DNA from: Azolla pinnata
Lineage: Eukaryota > Streptophyta > Polypodiopsida > Salviniales > Salviniaceae
Direction: 5' to 3'
Assembly (NCBI GenBank): GCA_037176905.1
Contig: JBBBWG010012779.1
Location: 21,295-85,294 of the forward strand
Length of the DNA: 64,000 nucleotides
Numbering within the stretch: position 1 is the first letter of the stretch; the number at the start of each line of letters is the position of its first letter. The translations under genes and the position numbers were made by a program. The notes beneath the pieces were generated by a model. That model saw nothing but the letters and a program-made list of their open reading frames with translations, had not been told where the DNA came from and did no database searches. Of the stretch, positions 1 to 10,800 are shown piece by piece.

Positions 1-1799
1 GGCGTTTGCCCGGTGAAATGCAGCTTGCCTTTGCATTGTCTTGTCTTGTCTTTATCTGTCTTTCTCTCTGTTGAATGCATTCCCATATCTCCATCCATCC
101 AGTGTCTGGTATGTGTCTTGATCCATCTCTACTGTATCCTGGTGGTTGTGTGATCGGATCGGATCGGATCGCTCCCCGCCATGGGAAAAAAGCTTGGCTT
201 TGCTCAAAAGCCAGAGATTCCTCTCAAATTCTTTGAGAGATAATAGATAGATAGAGAGATAGATAGATAGCATTTTTGCATTTGGTTCCTCTTGATTCCA
301 CCATCTCTTGTGGCATATTGCCCAGGTTCTGCAGCAAGTGGCGGACCGAACCCTGCTTTTCTCCTTCCTTTCCTCTGTTTTTACTCGCATGGATGCTGCG
401 TTTTTTTGCGCTCTCTTGATCGATCGATCGATTGATGGGATCCCCTTTCTTCTTGCAGTGCCTTTTGGAAAGAGCCTTTTGCAGGGTAAAAATCGTCGAA
501 GCTGGTCACCGTACTACCGTCGTGTGCTGTGTGTGTGTGCTGCAGGAGGATCCAAAGAGCTCTTTGCTCTCTCCAAAGTTCAGAAGAACAAAAAAGGAAA
601 GAAGAGAAGAAGAAGAAGAAGAAGAAGAAGAAGAAGAAGAAGGAAAAGCTTCAGAAGATGCGCCTGTGATATGGTTCCATAGAGACATTGCGCCTGCGAA
701 CAATATGTCAGGATGATGATAGTGATTTGATTTGTGATCGTCGATCGTACTCTTGTAGATGAGTGGAGCTTGTAGCTCGGCACCTGCCGACGGTTGATGC
801 TTGATGAGAAAGTCATGCCTTTCATACCATAATCTCATTTGATCCTCAGGTGATTATAGGACCCCGTAGCGTAGGTCTAAATTAAAATGGCATCGTTAAG
901 TGCACGAACCAAACCATCTCGGTAGGTATCATAGCTCTTTCTCCCACTCTCTCTTTGTTACGAATACACACATGACCATTGCACCATCATTAACCATTAT
1001 GTTATCTGATGCTAGCATAATATTAGAAGAGTTGGTAGCTTCTACAGTTGTTATTATTGGACTATTGCCTTTTCATTCAAATTTCAGCTCCTAGACAATG
1101 GTAAGCTAGAAGAGAATAATAAGAAAACAAGACGAGAGAGAGAGAGACAGAGATTGGGTTGATATTCTCGATGACCATTTAAATATAACGTGTTTTTATG
1201 GAGAGTGTTGGTTGGTTGATTGTCACGGGCTGATTGATGCCTTTATTAATAGGAGAATTGTGCGTTTTTTTTTTGTCCAGTGGAAGTGGAGCATAGTTGA
1301 CATTGTTTCATCTCATATCCAATGCTAAAGATATATGACAGTTTATGAATGCAATTTTGATGTAACTTATCACTTTTTAAGTGGGTATTTGCACTTTTGG
1401 GTTGGGACGGATTAACACTACAATATCATTTTATTCTAAATTGCTTACGATATTGGGGATTATGCTTTATATAGCAAATGCGTAATGCATTTGTATTTGA
1501 TCCCCATCAAAGGGTGTGCGAAAGTATATGGTAAAGTTAAAAGGAGTTCTTTTATGACAAATTACTTTGTTTGAGAGATCAAGACAATTGACACATGAGG
1601 AGAGAACTATTTTGTGTCGCTTGGTTTGTCAACATATATGGTTTTTGAGTTATGTTGACGATTACAGTTGTTAAAATTAGTCTTTAGCACGAAGCATTGA
1701 TTCATACACTAGCTTTGCCGATCACATGCCCACTATCAAGTGTCTGTGATTCAGAACTTTGTGATCTCTTTTCCTAAACTGTTAACGGTATTATTTGCG
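1..1799. other. Left-edge region, no recognised gene
   Basis: No exon of a known family was recognised on either strand. The stretch holds simple repeats: GATCG-type repeats near 150-172, GATA-type repeats at about 241-271, a GATC run near 418-433, and a GAA run at about 604-643. The short open frames here are low-complexity or lack family similarity. From about 900 to 1790 the DNA is ordinary AT-rich sequence. It may be upstream sequence of the hydrolase gene to the right, or part of a neighbouring transcript; nothing seen decides between these. Confidence 0.5.
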
Positions 1800-2160
1800 T
1801 AAACAGAACAAAAGGGCGGAATCAGAGAAGCTAAAGTAAAAGCAAAAATTTGCAGAAAACACAAGATAAAAATGAAGGGCATTTTGGTAGATAGAAGAAA
1901 AGGGCAAAATCAAAGAAGCCAAAAATTGCAAAACAATGCAAACAATTGCACAAATTTGCAAAAACATTTGCAAAACAATGCAAACAATTGCACAGATTTG
2001 CAAAAAAGAATTTGCAAAACAATGCAAACAATTGCACAAATTTGCAAAAAATGCAAGATGAAAATGAAGGGGCATTTTTGGTAAATAGAACAAAAGGGCA
2101 GAATTAGGGAAGGAAAAAAAGGGCAAAAAATTGCAGAGAGTTGCAAAACAAAAGACACAC
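1800..2160. repeat. Nested minisatellite upstream of the peptidyl-tRNA hydrolase gene
   Basis: The core is three tandem copies of a 42-44 bp A-rich unit (about 1926-1967, 1968-2011 and 2012-2052), each built on TTGCAAAACAATGCAAACAA. This core sits inside one copy of a larger unit. Two flanking copies start near 1800 and 2080 and share an AGAACAAAAGGGC-type box and an AAAATGAAGGGCATTTT-type box. The larger unit therefore occurs three times, and only the middle copy carries the expanded core. The array ends about 80 bp before the hydrolase start codon, so it probably lies in its promoter or 5' UTR. Confidence 0.75.
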
Positions 2161-2241
2161 AAAAAAAGATAAAAATGAAGCAATTTTTGAAGAAGAAGAA
2201 GAAGAAGAAGAAGAAGAGGAAGAGGAAGAGAGAAGAGGAAG

Positions 2242-3042
2242 ATGTTCAATTTGAGCTTCAACAGTCTGAGCTTGAGCTTCCCAACACAGAGCTACCATGC
2301 CCGAGCCATGACCACCCCATCGTCTTCTTCTCCTCCCTCGTCTCCATCATCTCTTGCCTCTCCTTTGGTTGCAGAGTCCTCTGCTCCTGTCGTCAAGAGG
2401 TATCCATGGCTCATCGTCGGCATCGGTAACCCTGGGAATAAGTTCTTAAAGACTCGCCATAATGTGAGTGAAAACCGCCCTCTTCTCTGGTTTTGGATCT
2501 ACGTGTATGCGTGTCAATGCCACGGTGATTCTAGCGCCAATGATGATGATGATGATGATGTTGTTGTTGTTGTTGTTGTTGATGGCGATGGTAGTTTCTT
2601 ACCTTTTCTGAACTCGAGATATGTGTGTTTGGAGATGAAGGAAGAAAGATCATGGTGATGTTATAGTGTTGATGTTGGTATTGATGATGTGCATGTTCGT
2701 GTTGATGTTGTTAATGATGTTGTTGCTATTGATGACGATGATGCTGACAACAATGACGACGATTATGATGATGATGATGCTGACAACAATGACGACAATT
2801 AGGGTGAGGATGAGGATGAGGATGAGGATGAGGATGAGGATGGCTATGGCTATGGCTATGGCTATGGTGATGGCTATTGCTATGGCTATGACTATGGCTA
2901 TGGCTATGACTATGACTCTGACTATGACTGTGATGATGACGATGATGATGGCGATGACGATGTGATGGTGATGACGATGATGATGGTGATGACGATGATG
3001 ATGGCGATGACGATGACAATGACAATGACAATGACAATGACA

Positions 3043-3084
<42 letters not shown>

Positions 3085-3135
3085 GTGAAGATGACTATGA
3101 CTATGACTACGACTATGCTGATGACGATGACAATG

Positions 3136-3168
<33 letters not shown>

Positions 3169-3202
3169 ATGTTGATGATGTTGATGATGATGATGATATT
3201 GT

Positions 3203-3258
<56 letters not shown>

Positions 3259-6200
3259 TTTTGATGTTGATGTTGCTGTGATGCTCATATTGATGTCAAT
3301 GATAATGTCGTTGGTGGTGGCTATGACCATGATAATATCGTTACATTCTTGCTGTACCTTAACTTCATTTCATGGTTATGAAGATAAGTTTCTTCTCATT
3401 TTTTTAACTACACACAGGTAGGGTTTGAAATGATTGATGCAATTGCAGAAGTGGAAGGTATAAAGATGAACACAATTCAGCAAAAGGCATTGACAGGGAA
3501 AGGTAAGTTTCATATACACAGATTCAAAAAACATGAAAGAAAATAAGAAAGGAAAAGAGGCAGGAGAACGAAATGCTTAAGATTTAAAAGATGGCATTCA
3601 AGTGCTACTAGGAGGAAGGCTTAAGATTCAAAAGGAAAAGAAAAGACATCAAAGAAGAAAACGAGAAGAATCCACATTCATTGATGTGCTATATATGTAT
3701 GCAGGGGAGATTGGAGGTTCACAAGTGCTTTTGGCAAAGCCCCAGACATATGTGAACTTGGTTGGAGAATCGGTATGCGAAAATGCTTGTTTTCTCCTTT
3801 TTATCTTGATTGCTTTTCATTGAGAGAGCTTTCATCACACCAGTAAAATTTGGATCCTCTTGATGAGCTTTGACAAAGTGCACATAGCAGGGTTAAAACC
3901 CTAAATATACATGAACCTCTTCTACAGATTTATCTTTGCAAGGGGTAACTTATGATGCACTAAGATCCTTGGACAGAGATTTCATTACCAAAATAAGTTT
4001 CCCAGACCAAGACTTCAAAGCAGCTAGGGAGGTGGATCAAATGCACAAATATTTCTCTGGAACGTTTTAATATAGGTATGGGAAAATAGGTATGCAATAC
4101 AGAAAAGTGTAGCAAGAATAAAGGCAGGGATAATCTTTCAGAAAAAATCACAGTTTAGTTTGTTTCATGGATCAAATATTCTATATGTTTCATTGCTTTA
4201 AAATCGGGCAATATAAAACTCCTCAAAAACTTGGGAAAATACCAATAAATTGTCTCCTGGCCAGTCCCAGAGCTATGGATGAAATTATTTGTTCAGGACA
4301 CAGGCAAATCTGATCCATGGAATGATTTCATATCTCCTGAATGGAATTTCTGATGCTTCTTGATTTAATCAGATCTTTGGAATAATTGCATGTAAAGCCT
4401 CTTTCTCTCCAGCAATGTTTATGAATTCGGTAAGGGACATTTTTAATATTCTAAATGGTACTTGCAGGTTGGACCACTTGCAGCATACTATCGTATACCA
4501 GTTCAACAAATTCTAGTGGTACTTCCCTCACGATACAGATAATATATCTTTTTCATTTTTTTTGGACAGTGCGTTCTATCATATACCTATTCACCAAATT
4601 CTAATGGTATCTAGCGGTTTATGCTTGTGTATCATTGATGGTAAATGTTTCAGCTGGGAAAGTAAGTACCTCACACTTAATTGAACTATAGGATGGGAAC
4701 AGAATAAAATGAGCAATTTCTGAATGTGCCTGAATTATTTCCCCATTATCGAGCAATGTTTGGAAGGGATTGTGCCATGGAAAATTTGAAAACATTTAGC
4801 AAACAGGGTCAAGGCCTGAATTCATTCCTTTTGTGCTATCCTCATGGTCATTATTTAGTTTCTTTCATTTGTTTGCAAACAGATTTTTGATGATATGGAC
4901 TTGGAATTTGGTCTCATGCGCTTATTGCCAAAAGGAGGACATGGAGCGCACAATGGGTGAAAATCCCAACCTTTTTTTAAATTTTATAATGTTTTTCTGT
5001 CAGTGTATGGCATGTTGACCATCTAACATAGCATATTGACTGTAAAATATTTTAGAATACTGACTGAAGAAAATAATTTGGTTCATTAACTATCTTAAAT
5101 AGTCATACACCAGAATTTAGCATATTGAATGTGAATAGCCATACTGATCATACTTGTGCTTTTTGACCGAAAATAGGTATGTGTACAATTGAATGTGAAA
5201 ACTTGTCATGAGCATAATTTAGCTAATCAAACATCTGACTTATACATCATCAACCATCTAAGATAGCTTTGTATTTGATCATCCGAATCTGTGTACATGG
5301 TGCTGTCAGTGTATGAACTCTTGGAGTTGTATGATTAACCAGGAATGCTATAGTTTTATATTTGTTTCAACATTCAGAAAGGAACACTATGCCATAAATT
5401 ATTCTCTATGTCTATTTTTATGCGTGTCTTTTTATTTATTATGAGTTAAAAATGTTGTGGTCTTGTAGGTTAAAGAGTATAATCGAACATCTCAAAGGAT
5501 GTAGAAGCTTTCCACGGCTTAGAATTGGTATGCCTTCACTCATCTCCATTTACTTATTTATTTTTTGTTTGTATAAAAATGATTTGAAATGTTGTTCACA
5601 ACCATAAATTAACTCAAATGATATTTTGTTGATGTGTCGTTTGGGCAACTTTATGGTATGATCAGCAGCAAATCCATGAAACATTTGTTGAATGCATCAA
5701 ATTAGAACCCAGATTGTGAAGTTTGTTTTGCAACTCCGATCTTTAGGAGGTAAAAATTAACTCAGAGGTCCATGAACTTTTAGGCCTTATGTTTCCGGGG
5801 TTGAAGAGTTTAGAAAGGGATATTTACTTATGCCTGTACAAAAATTCTAAGCAACTAACATTGAGTCACCACTATAGCGTAAAAGAGTCTCAAGGGACTC
5901 AGAAAAGGGAACAAAAACCTTGAGACAACAGACAAAAACAACCAGTCGAATGTATGCATATTTATATAACTATAAATGGCTGTGAATTTTCTTTGTTGAT
6001 GAGTAAAGGATGACATTCTTAAATATGGAATTTCAGGTATTGGTGCACCGCCTGGCACTATGGATCCAGCCGCGTTTGTCCTCCAAGAGTTCGATACTTC
6101 TGAGAGACAAGAGGTAGAAGAAAAGCTCACAACAAATCGCTCATGTTAAATGGAATTTTAGAGAAGCAATTTCAAGCTCCTTTCTCTAATCAATAACGTT

Positions 6201-6414
6201 CTTTACGGCAGCTATTAATATCGCCCTATAATCGGTTCATCGAAATCCTGTTGCGGTTTTTTGCCAGATCGATGAGTTGCTTGTTCGCGTAGTGGATGTG
6301 GTAAGGGATGTCACTGCCGATGGTGTACATAAGGCTGCAATGACGTGGAACCAAGTTCGGAAGAGCCGCATGAAACTCGCTCCAGAGGAACGAGAAATAT
6401 TGAAGAGTATCTAA
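2242..6414 (+). CDS. Peptidyl-tRNA hydrolase, plastid-type (8 exons, 260 aa)
   Basis: Hydrolyses peptidyl-tRNA dropped by ribosomes, recycling tRNA; probably acts in plastids. Exons: 2242-2463, 3418-3502, 3705-3772, 4468-4518, 4883-4956, 5469-5527, 6037-6113, 6268-6414. All introns are GT-AG and the joined frame is exactly 261 codons including TAA. Family landmarks are in order: GNPG (Asn63), TRHN (catalytic His73), FDDMD (Asp145), KGGHGAHNG (Asn166) and the IGIGAPPGTMD block. All four catalytic residues known from bacterial Pth are kept, which separates it from a purely CRS2-like splicing factor. About 50 residues before the domain are Ser/Pro-rich with few acidic residues, like a chloroplast or mitochondrial transit peptide. 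The start context is weak; an in-frame ATG at codon 23 is an alternative start. Intron 1 (954 nt) is mostly triplet repeats. Confidence 0.9.
2539..3270. repeat. Triplet/hexanucleotide repeat block in intron 1 of the hydrolase gene
   Basis: A patchwork of imperfect GAT-derived repeats fills most of the intron: GAT then GTT runs (2539-2585), GATGAG hexamers (about 2805-2840), GGCTAT/GACTAT hexamers (2840-2930), GATGAC and GACAAT hexamers (about 2990-3090), GCT (about 3136-3168), then a GAT run (about 3204-3258). The block lies wholly between the exon 1 donor at 2464 and the exon 2 acceptor at 3417. The His- and Met-rich open frames across it on both strands are repeat artefacts. Confidence 0.9.
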
Positions 6415-6854
6415 TTGATTATCTAGAGGCTTACTTTACTTAACCTGTATCATAACTTATAGGCAGTATGCTACCAAGTCAGAGTATTCACAGTCATGTA
6501 AACATATCTGAACAAATCGAGTGGCTGATAAGCTTTTGCTTTTCTAGAGAAAATGTACATCAGATTAGTCTATGAAACTTGATGTTGTGATATGACCCAT
6601 TTGTATCAAATTGTGGATGTTTCAGAACAAATTCAGGATGCCATCTCATATATGACAAAATTCTTTTCCCTATGAAATCTCATAAGTCATCTGATCCAAC
6701 AGCCTGGAGCTCCATAATCATGTGAACTATGTAATCAACATCGGCTGATAAAAGGAATCGAGGTAATTGATAGCGTATACAGTGCTGTGGAATTATATTG
6801 AATTGAGTATTGGAAAAGATACTTTTATAATTCTAATGTCTGAATTATCAGTCA
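6415..6854. other. Spacer between the hydrolase gene and the tRNA
   Basis: About 440 bp that should contain the 3' UTR and polyadenylation region of the hydrolase gene. No further gene is seen. The tRNA begins directly after it on the same strand. Confidence 0.6.
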
Positions 6855-6927
6855 GCCGTCTTAGCTCAGCCGGTAGAGCGCGTGGCTTTTAACCACGTGG
6901 TCGTGGGTTCGATTCCCACAGACGGCG
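6855..6927 (+). tRNA. tRNA-Lys(UUU)
   Basis: A 73-nt cloverleaf without an intron. The acceptor arms GCCGTCT and AGACGGC pair perfectly, with discriminator G. The D arm is GCTC/GAGC, the anticodon stem CGTGG/CCACG encloses the loop CTTTTAA with anticodon TTT, and the T arm GTGGG/CCCAC carries TTCGATT. The internal pol III A box (TAGCTCAGCCGG) and B box (GGTTCGATTCC) match consensus. No CCA is encoded, as expected for a nuclear tRNA. Only a TTT follows directly, so the terminator is weak or lies a little downstream. Confidence 0.97.
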
Positions 6928-7861
6928 TTTCCTAATTCTTGTTCGCAAGTCTGTATTGAGGAAGATTAAAATACCAAAAAATGCTTACGCAAACTTACTA
7001 ATAACATTTTAGCGCCTACTATAATTAGAAATTGCAGATTAAGCCATGTTTCCCCTTGCTAAAAATTAAAGCCCAATTAATTTTTCAACGCTTAAATTTT
7101 GAAATTACTGACTTTTTGTCAATCGACGGGAATCGATGACTTATCCACAATAAGGGAATCGGCGAGTAGTCAACAATACAAAGTACAAAACAATTAGTGA
7201 CTAGCAGTAAGAAGAAAAGAATCGATGAGAGATAGATGGAAGCGATTAGTAAGGGAAGGATAGAATTGATTACTGAGCAACGATTAGGAAGTAGTAGTAG
7301 TAGTAGTAAGAGAAGGAATAAAATCGAATAGCAAGAATTACTTAGGCGTTATTTTCAGCAAAAGATAAAACTAGGCATATATATATATATATATGGGAAA
7401 ACCTCTAACAATTTTATTACTTACATTTTAACGCCTACTAAAATTAGAAATTACAGATTGATGTTGGCTTCGATCTTTTCGCTATAATTTGATTACATTT
7501 TCACGCTTATTAAAACTAGAAACTACAGATTAACGCATAGTTTTACATCATTCACTCGAAATTAATGCCCAATTAACTCATCAACGCCGAATTAATCCGA
7601 TCCTAAAGCTACCAGCTAACTTTTGTTCGATCGAGTACAATACGGGGAATCGACGAGTAAACAACAGCAGGGCAATTTGGTAAACATGAGCAAGAAAGAC
7701 GATAAACAAGGGAAATGACAAGAAAAACTCAAACGCAAACTACAAACGCAAACGCAAACGCAAAAGCAAACGCAAACGCAAACGCGAGAACAAGCAATCG
7801 AAGAAGAAGAAGACGACGACGACGACATCGCCTTTCGCTGCGTCTTCCTTCGATCGTTGAT
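6928..7861. other. Spacer between the tRNA and the METTL25-like gene, with diverged direct repeats
   Basis: Holds three copies of a roughly 45-bp module whose conserved parts are ACATTTTAACGCCTACTA-like and AATTAGAAATTACAGATT-like strings (about 6999-7045, 7417-7465, 7490-7540). Two copies of a GCCCAATTAA box and two GGGAATCGACGAGT-like boxes also occur, so the left and right halves look like an old direct duplication. A TA run is at about 7378-7394. Just before the next start codon, ACGCAA hexamers (about 7731-7785) and a short GAA/GAC run (about 7800-7825) probably lie in that gene's 5' UTR. No gene is seen. Confidence 0.6.
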
Positions 7862-10800
7862 ATGGCGAATGCCACGGGCCCGGGCCTCGACCTGTCTTCT
7901 TCCCAGTCCATCGCCGAGCGCCTCGGCACCATCGCTGCCTTCCTCAAGCTCCACCGCTGCCTTTGGACTGCACACGTCGTCGAATTCTTCCAGGTTTCCC
8001 CTCTTCTTCTCCCAATCCCTCTTTTTTTTTCTTTATTTATACTCCCTGTGGGGACTCGTCTGTGGCATTTCTATCGGAGGTCTTTCGGGCTTTAGGTTCT
8101 TCGCTTGGCTGTGCTTTTCCTTTTCTCTTGTCTTTTCGGTCTTGTTTTTCTACGCAAATAGCTTCCCACAGCTGGAAATGAGCAAAATGAATTTCCCAGG
8201 ATCGCCTTTGGGAAGAAGTCGACATGGAATGGTGGCAAGATCTGCGATATGCTTCAATCCAGGACTTGCTTTGTTTGCCTTCTGGAAAAGTTCAGGTTTT
8301 CTTCTTCTCCCTTTCCTTTCTATTTCAAATATTATCTTAATGGTTAAATCATTCTTTTTAACCCTCTGGCCTAGGTTACAGCACTTGCTATACTCATGTT
8401 AATGTACTAGATGATTTTGTAAATCTAGCGGCTTAATAAGTATGACAGTCTATCTATTTGAATGCTGAAAAACTGCTAAAAAAGGAACATTCTCTTGTTA
8501 AGATGTTTTAGCGAAGATTAGAAAAAATAGAGTAGAAAGAGGGGCTAATTCTGCCCGACCAACCTCTAGCGATGGTGAGAAAGAGACCCAAGTGACCTTA
8601 TTGTCCCGTATCATCGTGGACAACACCGGTGATTCTTGACAGCTGCAAATGCAATTTAAATTATGCCAAAATTTTCTTTCAAAGGCTGTCTGTATTGTAG
8701 GTTTGGAGGTGTTAATGAACTTATAGAAGATAATAATCAAACTTTTAATGATTGCTAGCTCTGTTATATTACAGTTTTGTAGCTCTCACTAGTCACGTTA
8801 GTATACTAGATGAGAGTATATAATCAGGGGCTGAACACATATTCCTCCATCTGACCAGTAAAACAGCGTTCAGAAAAAGAACATTGTTTTGTGAGGACGT
8901 TTCAGAAGTATCATCATTGTTCAGTGAAAACAAACATAATCATGGTGTTTGGAACATTTCTTGGAATGTTGGTTTTCGAAGTGGTTGTGACCATTTAGAA
9001 GATGACATCAGTGTCAGAAGTTTCATTCCATTTGGGTCATGGATTGGCATGGCAGTTCAGTTTGCTGAAACTGAAACCTACAACAGTTTCTGTTTCTGCA
9101 TGAATAACATGAAATCACGTATACTCATAATCCTGTTTTGTCTTTCAGGCCGATTCCAGACTCTAGTAAACATTACTATTTCTTCTTTTTTTTTCTCTCT
9201 TTGAGCCTCAAGTTTAGATGGCAATTCATCTAACCTATCCTGGAAATGGATGCATGAGTTAGACATTCAGGCATGATATATATGAATCAATACTTTGTTG
9301 GTTGTGTTGTCGCAAAATATTCATGAAATGGACATTGGTCTTAGCACAAATCCATTTAGGGATTATTTCCACTATAAATTGATCTGTCTATTCGAATTCC
9401 TTTCTTCTATACATATTTGCATTTTTCTGAAGGTCAAATTAGCAGTGTGAATTTTGTCAATGTTTGTGCTTATATATGCCATAAGTGTTTCATAAAGTAC
9501 AAATAAATTGTTATTTTGCTGATACAGAGGGTGCTCTGCGACAGGATAATTGGTGTTCCTCGTTGAAGGAATTCATAAGAACTGCACAAAGCCTGGCTTT
9601 GCTTAGGCTTCCAAGTGAGGATCTCGAGAGGGTATGTTTCGGTGCTCATCATTTGAGCCACATTTTTTCTTTATAATTATGTTGGTCTTTTGTTTCCCAT
9701 TTAAGAGAAAAATAACATGGAATGACATATTTTAACAAATTCCTAGATACTGGTTGATACCGTGTTGGAAAGAGATACAAGTTGTACAGTATTGCTAAAT
9801 CTTAACAGTGAATTTACCATTTGTGTGGTAGCTTAACTGTCTCCCTAATTATGGGCTTATGTAAAGGACATAACAATCAGGCATATGCACATTATTGGTG
9901 ATGAGTGCACAAAGTGAGCTATGTGCAAGTGGAGTGAGTAAGTGAGAGGGAGAGAACACTCAATGGGGATTAACAATGACTACTACTTCTGAATCAACAA
10001 TGTAAATCTGTTTTTGAGATCATTTCACATTCTTATATTTTGCTAGACATAGGATCAACTTTCAGTTCATAATGTTTAAGATCTAGAATTTGTTATGATG
10101 AATGAATGATAATATGAAATTAATCTAGGGACGTTTCTTGAATTCATCATATAGACTTTTCCAGGTTTGTCCAAACCTACAATAAGCAACGTGTTAAAAC
10201 AGGGCATGAACCACAAAAAGCTTCATGAGGTATATTTCATCTGATTTGCTAGTTTTTTTCCTCACAAATTCCATGATGTTTAATGGGATTTTCTCATAAT
10301 AAACTCAGGCATTTGTGTATCTATTCTGTCTTACAATTTTCTGTGTCTCTTGCATGAAGGTTGAGATTCTGTCAGCAGTAATTAATCGTGTTGCACAAGC
10401 AGTTCAGGCAACATCCATCGTAGATGTTGGAGCCGGACAAGTAAATGTTTTACAAGATTCTATGTGGATTTTTGTATCTTCCTCTTTCTCTACCTAATGG
10501 TGTATTATTATTTACACTCATTACCAGGGTTATTTGTCTCAAGTCTTAGCTTTTGAGTATGGTCTCCCTGTTGTGGCACTCGATGCATCTGCACACCACT
10601 GCAGCATAACAAATGAGCGGAGTGTTCGAATTAAAAAGCATTTTCTGGCATCGTCAAGAAAATCAAAGCAAAGTTTGTACAGTGAATATGTTTATAATTC
10701 GTTTTAATATGTAGCAAGAATTGCAAGTTACATATACCTTTTGCGGGATATTACAGAAGATTCTAGGCATGTCTCTGGGCCACAAACAGCTACTTTTCAT

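Noticed and set aside
2650-3330. 226-codon His-rich minus-strand open frame
   Set aside because: Lies within intron 1 of the hydrolase gene and reflects GAT-type repeats only.
7616-7975. 119-codon minus-strand frame opposite the METTL25-like first exon
   Set aside because: Composed of the hexamer and triplet runs plus the antisense of a conserved exon.
9614-9619. Alternative donor (A|GTGAGG) in METTL25-like exon 3
   Set aside because: It could join in frame to an AG four bases further into exon 4, but the 9631 donor with the 10154 acceptor keeps the conserved FPGL block.
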